The notes: generated by a model from the letters alone, not told the origin. Positions 1 through 7,640 are shown, counted from the stretch's first letter. The stretch is DNA of 33,419 bases from Rhodobacteraceae bacterium PARR1 (GCA_002256185.1 NKIT01000004.1:36835-70253); one strand, 5' to 3'. Translations and numbers: made by a program.

Positions 1-2
1 GC

Positions 3-1499
3 GTCTATCCGGAGATGGTCCAGTCGCGGGTCTACCCCTTCGGCCCGGACTTCGCGCATCAGGTCGGCTATGTGGGGCCGGTCAGCGACAACGACCTGAC
101 TGCTGGGGAAGGGGAGCCCGACCCTCTCCTGCGCTTGCCGGACTACCAGATCGGCAAGACCGGAATCGAACGGATCCATGAACGTGCGCTGCGTGGTGAG
201 CCCGGGGCACAGCGGGTGGAGGTCAATGCCGGCGGAAGGACGATCCGCGAACTTGCGCTCGATCCGCCCAAGCCCGGTCCGGACATGCAGATCACGCTTG
301 ACCACCACCTGCAGAACTTCATGCGGGTGCGCCTTGAGGGACAAAGCGCGGCGGCGATCGTGATGGACATCACAAACGGGGATCTTCTCGGTTGCACTTC
401 TGCGCCCTCGTTCGACCCGAACCTTTTCGTCCGCGGGATATCGACCAAGGACTACGGCGGCCTGCGCGACAGCGAGTTTCGTCCTCTTGCCGACAAGACT
501 GTGCAAGGCGCCTATCCGCCCGGATCCACCATCAAGATGTCAAACGCGCTCGCTGCCCTTGAGAGCGGCCTGATGGAGCCGGAAGAAACAGTCACCTGCA
601 ACGGCTACGTCGAAATCTCTGGCCGCAGATTCCATTGCTGGAAACGCGGCGGTCACGGGCGGGTGAACATGGTCGGAGCCCTGCGGGAGTCCTGTGACGT
701 CTACTTCTACGAAGTTGCGAAACGGATCGGCATCGATGGGATCTTCGCGATGAATGATCGGCTTGGGCTCGGCCAGAAATACGACCTTCCCCTCTCAGGC
801 ATGGCACATGGCAACAACCCCTCTCGGGCCTGGAAGCAGGAGCGTTATGGGCAGGATTGGTTGATCGGGGATACGATCAACGCCTCGATCGGGCAGGGCT
901 TTACCCTTGCCTCGCCGATCCAGCTCGCAACGATGGCGGCGCGCCTTGCCTCCGGCACAGCGGTGCTACCGCGTCTGGTGCGCCCCTTAGGCGGTTTCGG
1001 TCTGGACGAACCTGTGCCTGCCCAGCTGGGGCTCTCAGCAGAAGCGCTCCAGATTGTTCGGCAGGGAATGTATGAGGTTTCGAACCACGAGCGCGGGACG
1101 GCATATGGTTCCCGGATTGCGGATGAGACGAAGGTGATGGCGGGCAAGACCGGGTCGAGTCAGGTCTTTTCGATCACTGCGGCGGAGCGTGCTGCCGGAG
1201 TTCGATCGCAAGACGAACTTCCTTGGAATCGTCGGGACCATGCGCTGTTCGTCGCCTTCGCCCCCTTCGATACACCGCGATATGCGGTGACCGTCGTGGT
1301 CGAGCACGGGGGAGGTGGGTCGACCGCCGCAGCGCCAATTGCGCGCGACATCATGCTTTTTGCGCAGCATGGCGGTTTGCCTCCCGAGGACGCCTATCCG
1401 GCTGCCCAAAGAGGACGCGTCAGGGAAGATCTGGCCCTCTTGTCGGAGCGGATCCTGCCGCCAGATGGCATGACACCGATGGCGGTGAGCAGGACATGA
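3..1499 (+). CDS. mrdA: Penicillin-binding protein 2 (peptidoglycan D,D-transpeptidase), 5'-truncated by window edge
   Basis: A class B PBP of the elongasome cross-links peptidoglycan in the periplasm. The frame is open to the left edge; the first ATG (15) lies inside the gene because the residues around it match the interior PBP2 motif leading to AHQVGYVG. Numbered from that Met, the transpeptidase motifs are complete: STIK (171-174, nucleophile S171), SCD (226-228) and KTG (378-380). Roughly 130-150 N-terminal residues (membrane anchor and start of the pedestal) are outside the window, judged from usual family length. The stop overlaps the start of the cytochrome c gene (ATGA), so the two are probably translated together. 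A PBP2 coupled to a cytochrome and followed by copper genes is unlike the usual mreBCD-mrdA-mrdB setting, so this is likely an extra copy. Confidence 0.9.
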   Translation, partial: VYPEMVQSRVYPFGPDFAHQVGYVGPVSDNDLTAGEGEPDPLLRLPDYQIGKTGIERIHERALRGEPGAQRVEVNAGGRTIRELALDPPKPGPDMQITLDHHLQNFMRVRLEGQSAAAIVMDITNGDLLGCTSAPSFDPNLFVRGISTKDYGGLRDSEFRPLADKTVQGAYPPGSTIKMSNALAALESGLMEPEETVTCNGYVEISGRRFHCWKRGGHGRVNMVGALRESCDVYFYEVAKRIGIDGIFAMNDRLGLGQKYDLPLSGMAHGNNPSRAWKQERYGQDWLIGDTINASIGQGFTLASPIQLATMAARLASGTAVLPRLVRPLGGFGLDEPVPAQLGLSAEALQIVRQGMYEVSNHERGTAYGSRIADETKVMAGKTGSSQVFSITAAERAAGVRSQDELPWNRRDHALFVAFAPFDTPRYAVTVVVEHGGGGSTAAAPIARDIMLFAQHGGLPPEDAYPAAQRGRVREDLALLSERILPPDGMTPMAVSRT

Positions 1500-1963
1500 G
1501 GGCAGTTGTGCGAACACTTCGCAGGCCGGCGCAGATGTTTGCCGCAGCGGCACATCTGCTGTCGGCACCCCAGGCAAATGCATTTTTTCACAACAGTCCA
1601 GATCTGGAGAGGGGTCGGGAACTTTACGACACAAATTGCGCGTCCTGCCACGGGTTGAATTTGGAAGGGCAGTCGGGCTGGCAATCGGCCAACGAGGATG
1701 GGACCTATCCGGCTCCACCGCATGACGAGACCGGCCACACCTGGCACCATGGCGATACCATGCTGCTTGACTACATCCGTCGCGGTGGACAGGCGGTGCT
1801 GGACGACATGGGCGTGGACTTCACCTCCGGCATGCCTGGCTTTGGGGATGAACTGACGGCGGACGATATCGAGGCCGTCCTTGACTACATAAAGTCAACC
1901 TGGCCCGACCGCATTCGCGCAGCACAATCTGACCGTAGCCGTCTGGAGGCCGGTGCCCCATGA
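1496..1963 (+). CDS. Secreted monohaem c-type cytochrome
   Basis: A 155-residue exported protein with a basic then hydrophobic N-terminus (signal peptide ending near APQANA, residue 29) and one haem-attachment motif CASCH (C48, C51, H52). M113, in a GMPGFG context, is a plausible axial ligand, and the C-terminal helix AVLDYIKSTWP is typical of class I cytochrome c. The start ATG at 1496 is chosen because it overlaps the PBP2 stop and begins the signal peptide; the frame is open further upstream, but that part lies inside PBP2. Electron transfer in the periplasm is the family role; the partner is unknown. Small cytochromes of this type often accompany copper resistance genes. Confidence 0.85.
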   Translation: MRAVVRTLRRPAQMFAAAAHLLSAPQANAFFHNSPDLERGRELYDTNCASCHGLNLEGQSGWQSANEDGTYPAPPHDETGHTWHHGDTMLLDYIRRGGQAVLDDMGVDFTSGMPGFGDELTADDIEAVLDYIKSTWPDRIRAAQSDRSRLEAGAP

Positions 1964-1995
1964 AGCCGCGCAGGGCAACGCCCCCCAGAGTCCCC

Positions 1996-2026
1996 TTGCC
2001 CCTCTAGTAGCTAGAGCGTGCATACC
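1996..2026 (+). promoter_or_regulatory. MerR-type promoter/operator upstream of dsbA copy 1
   Basis: TTGCCC (1996-2001), a 19-bp spacer CTCTAGTAGCTAGAGCGTG, then CATACC (2021-2026). The spacer carries the dyad CTCTAG-TAG-CTAGAG. A 19-bp spacer with a central dyad is the hallmark of promoters untwisted by MerR-family activators, and the dyad resembles CadR/PbrR-class operators as I recall them. The same 15-mer recurs near 29275 and, with one change, near 22167. The -10 is a poor match to consensus. The original gene began at 2064. Confidence 0.65.
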
Positions 2027-2063
2027 ACACGAAATCCCGCTTTCATAACACAGGTCTCTTCCT

Positions 2064-2101
2064 ATGCGCATCCATTCAATCCTGCTTGCCGCAGCACTGA
2101 C
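2064..2101 (+). pseudogene. 5' fragment of dsbA-like gene (signal peptide start), cut off by IS66 element
   Basis: ATG 2064 begins MRIHSILLAAALT, after which the insertion sequence starts. Removing the element and one 8-bp duplicate joins this fragment in frame to 4504-5194. The join restores a normal signal peptide (MRIHSILLAAALTLVLPGL, cleavage after SLA) and a 242-residue protein. That is exactly the length of the intact paralogue at 22228-22956. The fragment itself is not a functional gene. Confidence 0.85.
2094..2101 (+). repeat. IS66 target-site duplication, left copy
   Basis: GCACTGAC immediately before the left inverted repeat is identical to 4496-4503 immediately after the right one. 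An 8-bp duplication is normal for IS66. Confidence 0.92.
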
Positions 2102-2121
2102 GTAAGCGCTGTTCTGGCCCC
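2102..2121 (+). repeat. IS66 left terminal inverted repeat
   Basis: Begins GTAAGCGCTGTTCTGGCCCC and pairs with the right end at 4476-4495. Confidence 0.85.
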
Positions 2122-2148
2122 ACCTTCCCGCTGAATCTGTAATCTGCG

Positions 2149-2583
2149 ATGCGGCCCGTGCGGAGATTTGCAGGGGAGGTGTCGGTGGGAGTCCATCGGG
2201 AGCGCAGTATGGAGGCCGTTGGGTTTGTGGAGTTGCTGGCGGCCCCGGCGGCGAAGCGGCGATGGTCGGATGAGGCGAAGGGACGAGTGGTGGCGGAGAC
2301 GCTGGTTCCCGGGATCATGGTGAACGAGGTGGCGCGTAGGCATGGGCTGAAGGCGAACCACCTGTCGTCTTGGCGGACGTTGGCTCGGAAGGGCAAGCTG
2401 GTTGTGCCCGAGGTTGCGGGGGCAGAGTTCGCAGCACCTGTGGCTTCGCCGCAGTCGGTCACGACACCGGTCACGATTGCGTCGATTGATCTGATGATTG
2501 GGCCTGTGACGGTGCGCCTGGATGCTGCCACGCCTGCGACACGGGTCGCGGAACTGGTTATGGCTCTGCAGGCCCGCCCGTGA
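2149..2583 (+). CDS. tnpA: IS66 transposase accessory protein TnpA (OrfA)
   Basis: A 144-residue helix-turn-helix accessory protein of IS66 elements, which binds the element ends and is needed with TnpB and TnpC for transposition. The core RRWSDEAKGRVVAETL...VARRHGLKANHLSSWR is the Tnp_1/HTH_8-like domain, at about residues 40-85. An internal ATG at 2209 (MEAVGFVELL) would give a more typical family start, so the first 20 residues are uncertain. Its stop overlaps the tnpB start codon. Confidence 0.88.
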   Translation: MRPVRRFAGEVSVGVHRERSMEAVGFVELLAAPAAKRRWSDEAKGRVVAETLVPGIMVNEVARRHGLKANHLSSWRTLARKGKLVVPEVAGAEFAAPVASPQSVTTPVTIASIDLMIGPVTVRLDAATPATRVAELVMALQARP

Positions 2584-2861
2584 TCTTCCCGTCGAACCGG
2601 GTGCGGATCATGGTGGCAACGAAGCCCATCGACTTCCGCAAGGGGCACGACAGCCTGGCCGCGATGGTGAAGAACGAGCTGCGCAAGGACCCGGGTCTGG
2701 TGATGGCATACAAGCGGCTGGAGGAGCACAGCTTCACCTGGCCTGCCGTGAAGGACGGGTTGATGCTGATGAACCACGCGCAATTTGAGGCGCTGTTTGC
2801 AGGTCTGGACTGGCGACGGGTTCGGGCCATCGAGGCGAAGGCTCCCGAAGCGGTGGAATGA
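2580..2861 (+). CDS. tnpB: IS66 accessory protein TnpB (Orf2), internally shortened
   Basis: It starts at GTG 2580 (GTGA overlap with tnpA) with the family opening MIFPSNRVRIMVATKPIDFRKG and ends in the usual LFAGLDWRRVRA. At 93 residues it is shorter than the usual ~115. The stretch KNELRKDP runs directly into GLVMAYKRLEEHSFTWP. The conserved middle segment known from this family (FVFR..RADRLKL.YWDGTG) is absent, which looks like an in-frame loss of about 22-25 residues. Function is therefore doubtful. The missing segment is judged from memory of the family, not from an alignment. Confidence 0.85.
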   Translation: MIFPSNRVRIMVATKPIDFRKGHDSLAAMVKNELRKDPGLVMAYKRLEEHSFTWPAVKDGLMLMNHAQFEALFAGLDWRRVRAIEAKAPEAVE

Positions 2862-2940
2862 GCCGTTCAAGGCTGCGGCAGGATGAATCAGTCGGCTCTT
2901 TCCAGAGGCATAGCCCATGGTGGTTTGGTAAAAACCTGCC

Positions 2941-4479
2941 ATGCCGAAGACCGCTGATCTGCTTGAAGAAATTGCTGCGCTGAAGGCGATGCTGATCGCC
3001 GCGGATGCGCGCGACAAGCGCAAGGACGAGCGCATTGCACATCTGGAAAAGCTGGTCGCGGCCTTCAAGCAGGCGGTCTTCGGCCGGAAATCGGAGAAGA
3101 GCAATCCGGACCAATTCGAACTGGCGTTGGAAGATCTGGAAACGGCCATGGCTATGATCCATGCCGAAGAGGATGCCGAGGATCGCGCCGCCAAGCGCCC
3201 CGCCAAACGGCGTTCTGCCAACCGTGGATCGCTGCCCAAGCACCTGCCGCGCATCGAAGAGGTCATCGAACCGGACAGCCTGACTTGCGCCTGCGGTGGT
3301 TGCCTGCATTGCATTGGCGAGGACGTGTCGGAACGTCTCGACATCGTGCCCGCCCAGTTCCGTGTCATCGTCATCCGCCGTCCGAAGTATGCCTGCCGGT
3401 CCTGCACCGATGGCGTTGCACAGGCGGCGGCCCCTGCGCGGCTGATCCCGGGCGGCATGCCGACCGAAGCCACGGTCGCCCACGTTCTGGTCAGCAAGTA
3501 TGCAGATCACCTTCCGCTTTACCGGCAGGCCCAGATCTACAGCCGTCAGGGCGTCGATCTCGACCGATCCACGCTTGCCGATTGGGTGGGCCGCGCCGCC
3601 TTCGAACTCCGCCCCGTGCATGATGCCCTGATGGCGGACCTGAAGCGATCAACCAAGCTCTTCATGGACGAGACCCGCGCCCCGGTGCTCGACCCGGGTG
3701 CAAGAAAAACCAAGACGGGATACTTCTGGGCCTTGGCCCGTGATGATCGACCGTGGGGCGGTGCAGCTCCACCTGGCGTTGTCTTCACCTATGCTCCCGG
3801 TCGCGGTGGACAGCATGCCGAGCGGATATTGCAGGGTTTTGGCGGCATCCTGCAAGTGGATGGCTATGCCGGATACAACCGCCTGATCGCAGCGGACAGG
3901 ATCGGTCCGGGCATCCAACTCGCATATTGCTGGGCCCATGCCCGCCGTAAGCTGATCGAGATCACCCGCACCGGGCCCGCGCCGATTGCTGAGGAAGGTG
4001 TGGCACTGATCCGCGATCTCTACGCCATCGAGGCCGGAATCCGCGGCAGCGACCCCGCCATCCGACTGGCCGTCCGGCAGGATCGCTCCGCCCCGATCCT
4101 CGCCCGCATCGACGACTGGCTGACGCATCACCGCGCCCGCGCTTCGGCCAAATCGCCCTTAGGCGAAGCACTCACCTACATCGCCAAATACCGTGACGGA
4201 CTGGGCCGCTTCCTCACCGATGGCCGCATGGAGATCGACAACAACACCGTCGAACGCACCATCCGCCCCATCGCCCTGAACCGCAAGAACGCCCTCTTCG
4301 CAGGACACGACGCAGGAGCCGAAAACTGGGCCGTCATCGCCTCGCTGATCGAAACCTGCAAGATGAACGGCATCGATCCCCACGCATGGCTGACGGCAAC
4401 GCTCACCGCCATCGTTCAAGGCCACAAGCAAAGCCAGATCGACGACCTGCTCCCGTGGAATTACCCCGTCACAGTGTGA
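2941..4479 (+). CDS. tnpC: IS66 transposase TnpC (DDE)
   Basis: A full-length 512-residue IS66 transposase. An N-terminal coiled coil (about 5-70) with the GRKSEK motif is followed by a zinc-finger-like cysteine region (CACGGCLHC, CRSC), then a DDE catalytic core. The core has FMDET (first Asp), LQVDGYAGYN (second Asp) and RMEIDNNTVER (Glu). The C-terminal IS66 segment ends SQIDDLLPWNY. It starts at ATG 2941, 79 bp after tnpB. It ends 16 bp before the right terminus. No frameshift is seen, so this gene looks intact. Confidence 0.95.
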   Translation: MPKTADLLEEIAALKAMLIAADARDKRKDERIAHLEKLVAAFKQAVFGRKSEKSNPDQFELALEDLETAMAMIHAEEDAEDRAAKRPAKRRSANRGSLPKHLPRIEEVIEPDSLTCACGGCLHCIGEDVSERLDIVPAQFRVIVIRRPKYACRSCTDGVAQAAAPARLIPGGMPTEATVAHVLVSKYADHLPLYRQAQIYSRQGVDLDRSTLADWVGRAAFELRPVHDALMADLKRSTKLFMDETRAPVLDPGARKTKTGYFWALARDDRPWGGAAPPGVVFTYAPGRGGQHAERILQGFGGILQVDGYAGYNRLIAADRIGPGIQLAYCWAHARRKLIEITRTGPAPIAEEGVALIRDLYAIEAGIRGSDPAIRLAVRQDRSAPILARIDDWLTHHRARASAKSPLGEALTYIAKYRDGLGRFLTDGRMEIDNNTVERTIRPIALNRKNALFAGHDAGAENWAVIASLIETCKMNGIDPHAWLTATLTAIVQGHKQSQIDDLLPWNYPVTV

Positions 4480-4495
4480 TCGGGACACCGCTTAC
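4476..4495 (-). repeat. IS66 right terminal inverted repeat
   Basis: On the minus strand it reads GTAAGCGGTGTCCCGATCAC, matching the left end at its first seven bases and at 14 of 20 overall. Confidence 0.85.
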
Positions 4496-4503
4496 GCACT
4501 GAC
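4496..4503 (+). repeat. IS66 target-site duplication, right copy
   Basis: GCACTGAC, identical to 2094-2101. Confidence 0.92.
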
Positions 4504-4519
4504 TCTCGTCCTGCCTGGC

Positions 4520-5194
4520 TTGTCCTTGGCGCAGGATCTTTCCGACGACCGCATCAAGGCGTTGATCGCCGAGACCATGCGCGAGAACCCGGAGCTTGTG
4601 CTCGAGGCGCTTCAGGCGCTGGAAGCGCGACAGGCCGATGCCCAGGCCGCTGCCGCGGCCGCAGTACTGACCAGCGAGCGTACGCTGCTTGATCGCGACC
4701 CCAACGCGCCGGTGCTGGGCAACCCGGATGGCGATGTGACGGTGGTGGAATTTTTCGACTACAACTGTCCCTACTGCAAACGCGCCATGCCCGAAGTCGA
4801 CGCGCTGTTGGCCGAAGACGGCAACGTGCGGCTCGTCATGCGCGAATGGCCGATCCTGAGCGAGGGCTCCGCTTTTGCTGCCCGGGCCGCACTGGCAGCG
4901 CGGAAACAGGGCAAGTACCCCGAAATGCACAACGCCCTAATGGAGATGCGCGGCAAGGTTGAGGCCGACACCGTGCTGAGGGTTGCTGGCGAGATCGGCT
5001 TGGACGTCGAAAAGCTCAAGGCGGACATGCAATCGCCCGAAATCGACGAGCACATCGCCACGTCGATGCGTCTGGCCGAGGCGCTCGGGTTCAACGGCAC
5101 GCCGTCCTTCGTCGTCGGCGATCAGTTGATACCCGGCTTCGTTGAAAAAGCTCAGCTGGCCGAAGTGGTGTCTGCTGCACGGGCGGTCGAATGA
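4520..5194 (+). CDS. DsbA-family thiol:disulfide protein, copy 1, decapitated by IS66
   Basis: A thioredoxin-fold oxidoreductase of the DsbA/Com1 type. Counting from TTG 4520, a helical N-terminal region (LSDDRIKALIAETMRENPELVLEALQ) precedes the active site NCPYC (C83, C86) and the cis-Pro loop NGTPSFVVGD. TTG 4520 is codon 19 (Leu) of the original gene, so using it as a start gives a protein without a signal peptide. The sequence from 4499 still encodes the second half of the hydrophobic core (LTLVLPGLSLA). The original product is 242 residues, starting at 2064. It is very similar to the protein at 22228-22956. Its stop overlaps the next gene (ATGA). Likely inactive or mislocalised unless a start or promoter is supplied by the element. 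Confidence 0.85.
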   Translation: MSLAQDLSDDRIKALIAETMRENPELVLEALQALEARQADAQAAAAAAVLTSERTLLDRDPNAPVLGNPDGDVTVVEFFDYNCPYCKRAMPEVDALLAEDGNVRLVMREWPILSEGSAFAARAALAARKQGKYPEMHNALMEMRGKVEADTVLRVAGEIGLDVEKLKADMQSPEIDEHIATSMRLAEALGFNGTPSFVVGDQLIPGFVEKAQLAEVVSAARAVE

Positions 5195-5844
5195 TCCCCC
5201 TTTTCCGGCGCCCTTTCTCTGCCCGTCCTCGAGCCGTCTTTGCCAACTCGCAAAGCGTCCTGACCGTGTTCAGGAGTCCTGTCCTAGTGGCCGCGCTGTG
5301 GATAGGGATGTCAGGGATTGCTTCGGCGCATTCGTTCACGGCCGCACTTCTGGTCGTCGGCGATGACCGTGAAGCAAGCCTTGCAGAAGCCATCCGCGGT
5401 TTCCTGCTAGCGGCGGACGAGCGAGATGGCCACGCAAATGAGACGTCTGACGGGCATCTGGGCGGGGTTGACGTGCATGTTCTGCCGCTTCCGCGCGATG
5501 CAGCAGGGTTCGTCGAGGGCCTGACAGGCACACCCGGCGTGCCCCCCGACGTCGTGGTCGTCCTTGGCCCCGAGCCAGCAGCCAGCGCAGCCGGGCGCGC
5601 GTATCCACCGGAAAGAACCGTCTTGGTGCAGGATGTCCTTCCAGCGGGATGGGAAGGCGAGGCTCAGATGGACAGTTTCGCGGCGCGTTACCGGCTCGCC
5701 CATGGCACGGCGCCCAGTGCAATGGCGGCCACGGCCTATCACGCCGCGCGACGTCTGGATGCTGCGATCAGACCATTGGACGGCGTCAGCCCGCATGCCG
5801 CGCTGGAAGAAGCATGGCGGTCAACCGAGTCGGGTCTGCCGTGA
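5191..5844 (+). CDS. Secreted protein resembling a reduced type 1 periplasmic binding protein
   Basis: A 217-residue protein overlapping the dsbA stop by 4 bp. An N-terminal hydrophobic stretch (about residues 29-47, ending IASA-HS) is a signal peptide or anchor. The C-terminal part (FAARYRLAHGTAPSAMAATAYHAARRLDAAI) resembles the closing helix of Leu/Ile/Val-type substrate-binding proteins. Such proteins are normally about 380-400 residues, so this would be a shortened or diverged member. PDVVVVLGPEP fits a beta-strand with its following loop. No transporter genes adjoin it. Function is not known to me; a thiol or copper link is only inferred from its operon. Confidence 0.7.
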   Translation: MIPLFRRPFSARPRAVFANSQSVLTVFRSPVLVAALWIGMSGIASAHSFTAALLVVGDDREASLAEAIRGFLLAADERDGHANETSDGHLGGVDVHVLPLPRDAAGFVEGLTGTPGVPPDVVVVLGPEPAASAAGRAYPPERTVLVQDVLPAGWEGEAQMDSFAARYRLAHGTAPSAMAATAYHAARRLDAAIRPLDGVSPHAALEEAWRSTESGLP

Positions 5845-5917
5845 TACTACTCTGGCACCTGGAGACAACCGCTCCGTGCCATTGCTTCTGGTGACGCTCC
5901 GTCATCCTGAAGCGAGG

Positions 5918-6385
5918 TCAGGCGCTCGGATAGCTGGTGAAGACCTGGCTGCTGCCATCGAGTCCGACGAGAAGAACCTCGTAGGACTCGCGCTCCGTCT
6001 CCGGACCCATGCCTGGTGAGCCGAACGGCATACCCGGAACGGTAAGTCCAACCGCTTCGGGGCGCTCGGCCACAAGGCGGCGGATGTCTGCTGAGGGGAC
6101 GTGACCTTCAATGGTGTAGTCATCGACCGTCGCCGTGTGACAGGAGGAAAGCTCTTCTGGAATGCCGCGCTCGCGCTTGTATGCTGCGAGGTCTTCGATG
6201 CTGCGCTCCTCGAAGCTGACAGCGAAACCATTCTCGCGAAGGTGACCGATCCAGGCATTGCAACAGGGACAGCCGGGGTCCTTGACCACGTGGATACGCG
6301 CATCCGTTTCCGCCAGCATCGGCGTGGCGGCGATGGCCAGGAAACCCGGACCTGCGGTCAGAATGGCGCGACGCGTCATGTTCAT
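5918..6385 (-). CDS. DUF411 copper-associated periplasmic protein, copy 1
   Basis: A 155-residue exported protein with a twin-arginine-like N-terminus (TRRAILTAG) and signal sequence ending near MLA-ET. The DUF411 core shows VVKDPGCPCCNAW (C39, C41, C42), a second SCHT cysteine/histidine, EGHVPSADIRRLV and PGMPFGSPGM. DUF411 proteins sit in copper and heavy-metal clusters and are thought to bind metal through the CxCC and downstream Cys/His/Met; no enzymatic activity is established to my knowledge. A second start at 6379 (MTRRAIL) is also possible. A close paralogue is at 24082-24558. It converges with the plus-strand gene ending at 5844. Confidence 0.88.
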   Translation of the reverse strand: MNMTRRAILTAGPGFLAIAATPMLAETDARIHVVKDPGCPCCNAWIGHLRENGFAVSFEERSIEDLAAYKRERGIPEELSSCHTATVDDYTIEGHVPSADIRRLVAERPEAVGLTVPGMPFGSPGMGPETERESYEVLLVGLDGSSQVFTSYPSA

Positions 6386-6484
6386 CAGATGTACCTCGTC
6401 TCAAACCTTACGGATCAGCCATACCGCCGAACAATTGCTGCGGCGAGTGAAGTCGTGGGTTCTGCCGGAGCAATCACAAAAAAA

Positions 6485-7096
6485 CTACTCCAGTCGCGCG
6501 TCACCGGCCTGGACCAGCAGAACCCCATGGTTTTGATCCGCGTCGTCGTCGGTGATCTTCCGGGTCGTCACGCCCGGAAGCTCGGCAAAGCCCTCCATCA
6601 TCCGTTTCGGGAACCAGGTCATAGGAAGGCTCTCAAATCCTGGCACGCCTTCCAATACGCGGGACAAAGCGATGGTGCAGTTGGCCTTTGGCACGGCACC
6701 GTAAGCCATGGCTCGCTGCATGATCATCGCGGCGACTTCAGGCGAGACCTCGATCGTCTGTTCCACGACGTCGTAAGTCTCGCGGGCGTGGTAGTCGATG
6801 TAGAAATCCACCATCTTCGGAGTGATCCCGAAATGGACATCATTGCGTTCGGGAAGCCTGGGATGCCGCCAGGTTCCAGCGGGATCGAACAGCACACGCT
6901 CTGATCCGTTGATCAGAAGCCCCACATGCGCGCCTGCACCGCTTCGGGTCGAGAGTACCGTGTAGAGGGTAACCGAGGTCGGCCCTGAATGCTCATAGCG
7001 CGCGGCCGCCACGGTCTCGTCCGGTGCCCAGATCGGTTCGGCCCCGCAGGCTACCAGGCCGAACGATGTTGCGAGCGCGCGGAGAAGCTTTTTCAT
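6485..7096 (-). CDS. Putative lipoprotein with His/Cys signature (unknown function)
   Basis: A 203-residue product starting at ATG 7096. This start is preferred over a longer frame from 7195 because it begins a lipoprotein signal, MKKLLRALAT with lipobox LVAC (C17). The mature part contains GAHVGLLINGSERVLFDPAG (H57) and PKANCTIALSRVL (C140). A conserved-looking His followed about 80 residues later by an N-C pair is reminiscent of permuted papain-like folds (NlpC/P60 relatives), but I do not firmly recognise the family. It lies 99 bp upstream of the DUF411 gene on the same strand and diverges from the gene at 7284. Acylation by the Lnt encoded nearby is plausible. Confidence 0.75.
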   Translation of the reverse strand: MKKLLRALATSFGLVACGAEPIWAPDETVAAARYEHSGPTSVTLYTVLSTRSGAGAHVGLLINGSERVLFDPAGTWRHPRLPERNDVHFGITPKMVDFYIDYHARETYDVVEQTIEVSPEVAAMIMQRAMAYGAVPKANCTIALSRVLEGVPGFESLPMTWFPKRMMEGFAELPGVTTRKITDDDADQNHGVLLVQAGDARLE

Positions 7097-7283
7097 CAAA
7101 TCATAGTTCCGCAATTTCCTAAATGGTCCTGCTCGGCGGACGCGGTTTCCAGTAAACTTTGCGATAGCGTTGCAAGAAATCAGAAAACTCGGCATTGTTA
7201 CCGCACGCGAGATAGCCCGATGCCGGTCAGGGACACCAAACTGTCAGGTGACTGCAACAACCCATCCTGATATTGTTCCGCCT

Positions 7284-7640
7284 ATGGCATTTACGAGCTT
7301 TCGCATGCGTATCCTGATCTTTGCCGCCTACCTTTTGGCTGCAGTCTTGCCCGTGCTGGCCTTGGGTGAAGGGCGTGGGCAATCTCAGGTTGACCATGCG
7401 CAGACGATGGCGATGGCTGGCCATTTGATGCCGATGCAGACGACTGACGGTCCTGACAGCGACGCGCAACAGGTTCTTTGCCAGCAGCATTGCCTTTTCG
7501 CCACTGCGGCCTTGCCCGAACCGAACGGTGGTACCGAAGTGGTGGTGCGTGCCGCGGATGTCGAGCTCCGCTTTGACTTGTTCTTTGCTTCGCTGGCCAT
7601 TCCGCCTCCGGGGCACCCTCCCAAAATTGCAGTGATTTGA
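7284..7640 (+). CDS. Small secreted or anchored His/Met-containing protein
   Basis: 118 residues from ATG 7284. The open frame extends to 7170, but this ATG leads directly into a hydrophobic segment (MRILIFAAYLLAAVLPVLALG); ATG 7305 is an alternative. The mature part has several Met and His residues (HAQTMAMAGHLMPMQ), a CQQHC pair and a proline-rich tail (IPPPGHPPK). It resembles DUF2946-type small proteins that precede copper genes, though the match is only by composition and layout. It is followed by a hairpin and then the multicopper oxidase, so it probably shares its operon. Metal binding is an inference. Confidence 0.7.
   Translation: MAFTSFRMRILIFAAYLLAAVLPVLALGEGRGQSQVDHAQTMAMAGHLMPMQTTDGPDSDAQQVLCQQHCLFATAALPEPNGGTEVVVRAADVELRFDLFFASLAIPPPGHPPKIAVI

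Larger units (their letters stand above)
2102..4495 (+). mobile_element. IS66-family insertion sequence (about 2.39 kb)
   Basis: The element is bounded by imperfect terminal inverted repeats starting GTAAGCG (left 2102-2121; right 4476-4495 on the opposite strand; about 14 of 20 positions match) and flanked by the 8-bp duplication GCACTGAC. It carries the standard three-gene IS66 layout tnpA-tnpB-tnpC. It has landed inside the signal-peptide codons of a dsbA-like gene. It separates that gene from its MerR-type promoter. The clean ends and exact duplication indicate a recent insertion. TnpB appears internally deleted, so this copy may not move on its own. Confidence 0.93.

Noticed and set aside
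2076-3497. Long minus-strand frame (473 codons) across the IS66 element
   Set aside because: Antisense to tnpA-tnpB-tnpC, which have clear family motifs; the frame has no recognisable domain and is a by-product of high GC content.
4520-4522. TTG as a genuine start of the DsbA-like gene
   Set aside because: It is Leu codon 19 of the uninterrupted gene; the real ATG is at 2064, before the insertion.
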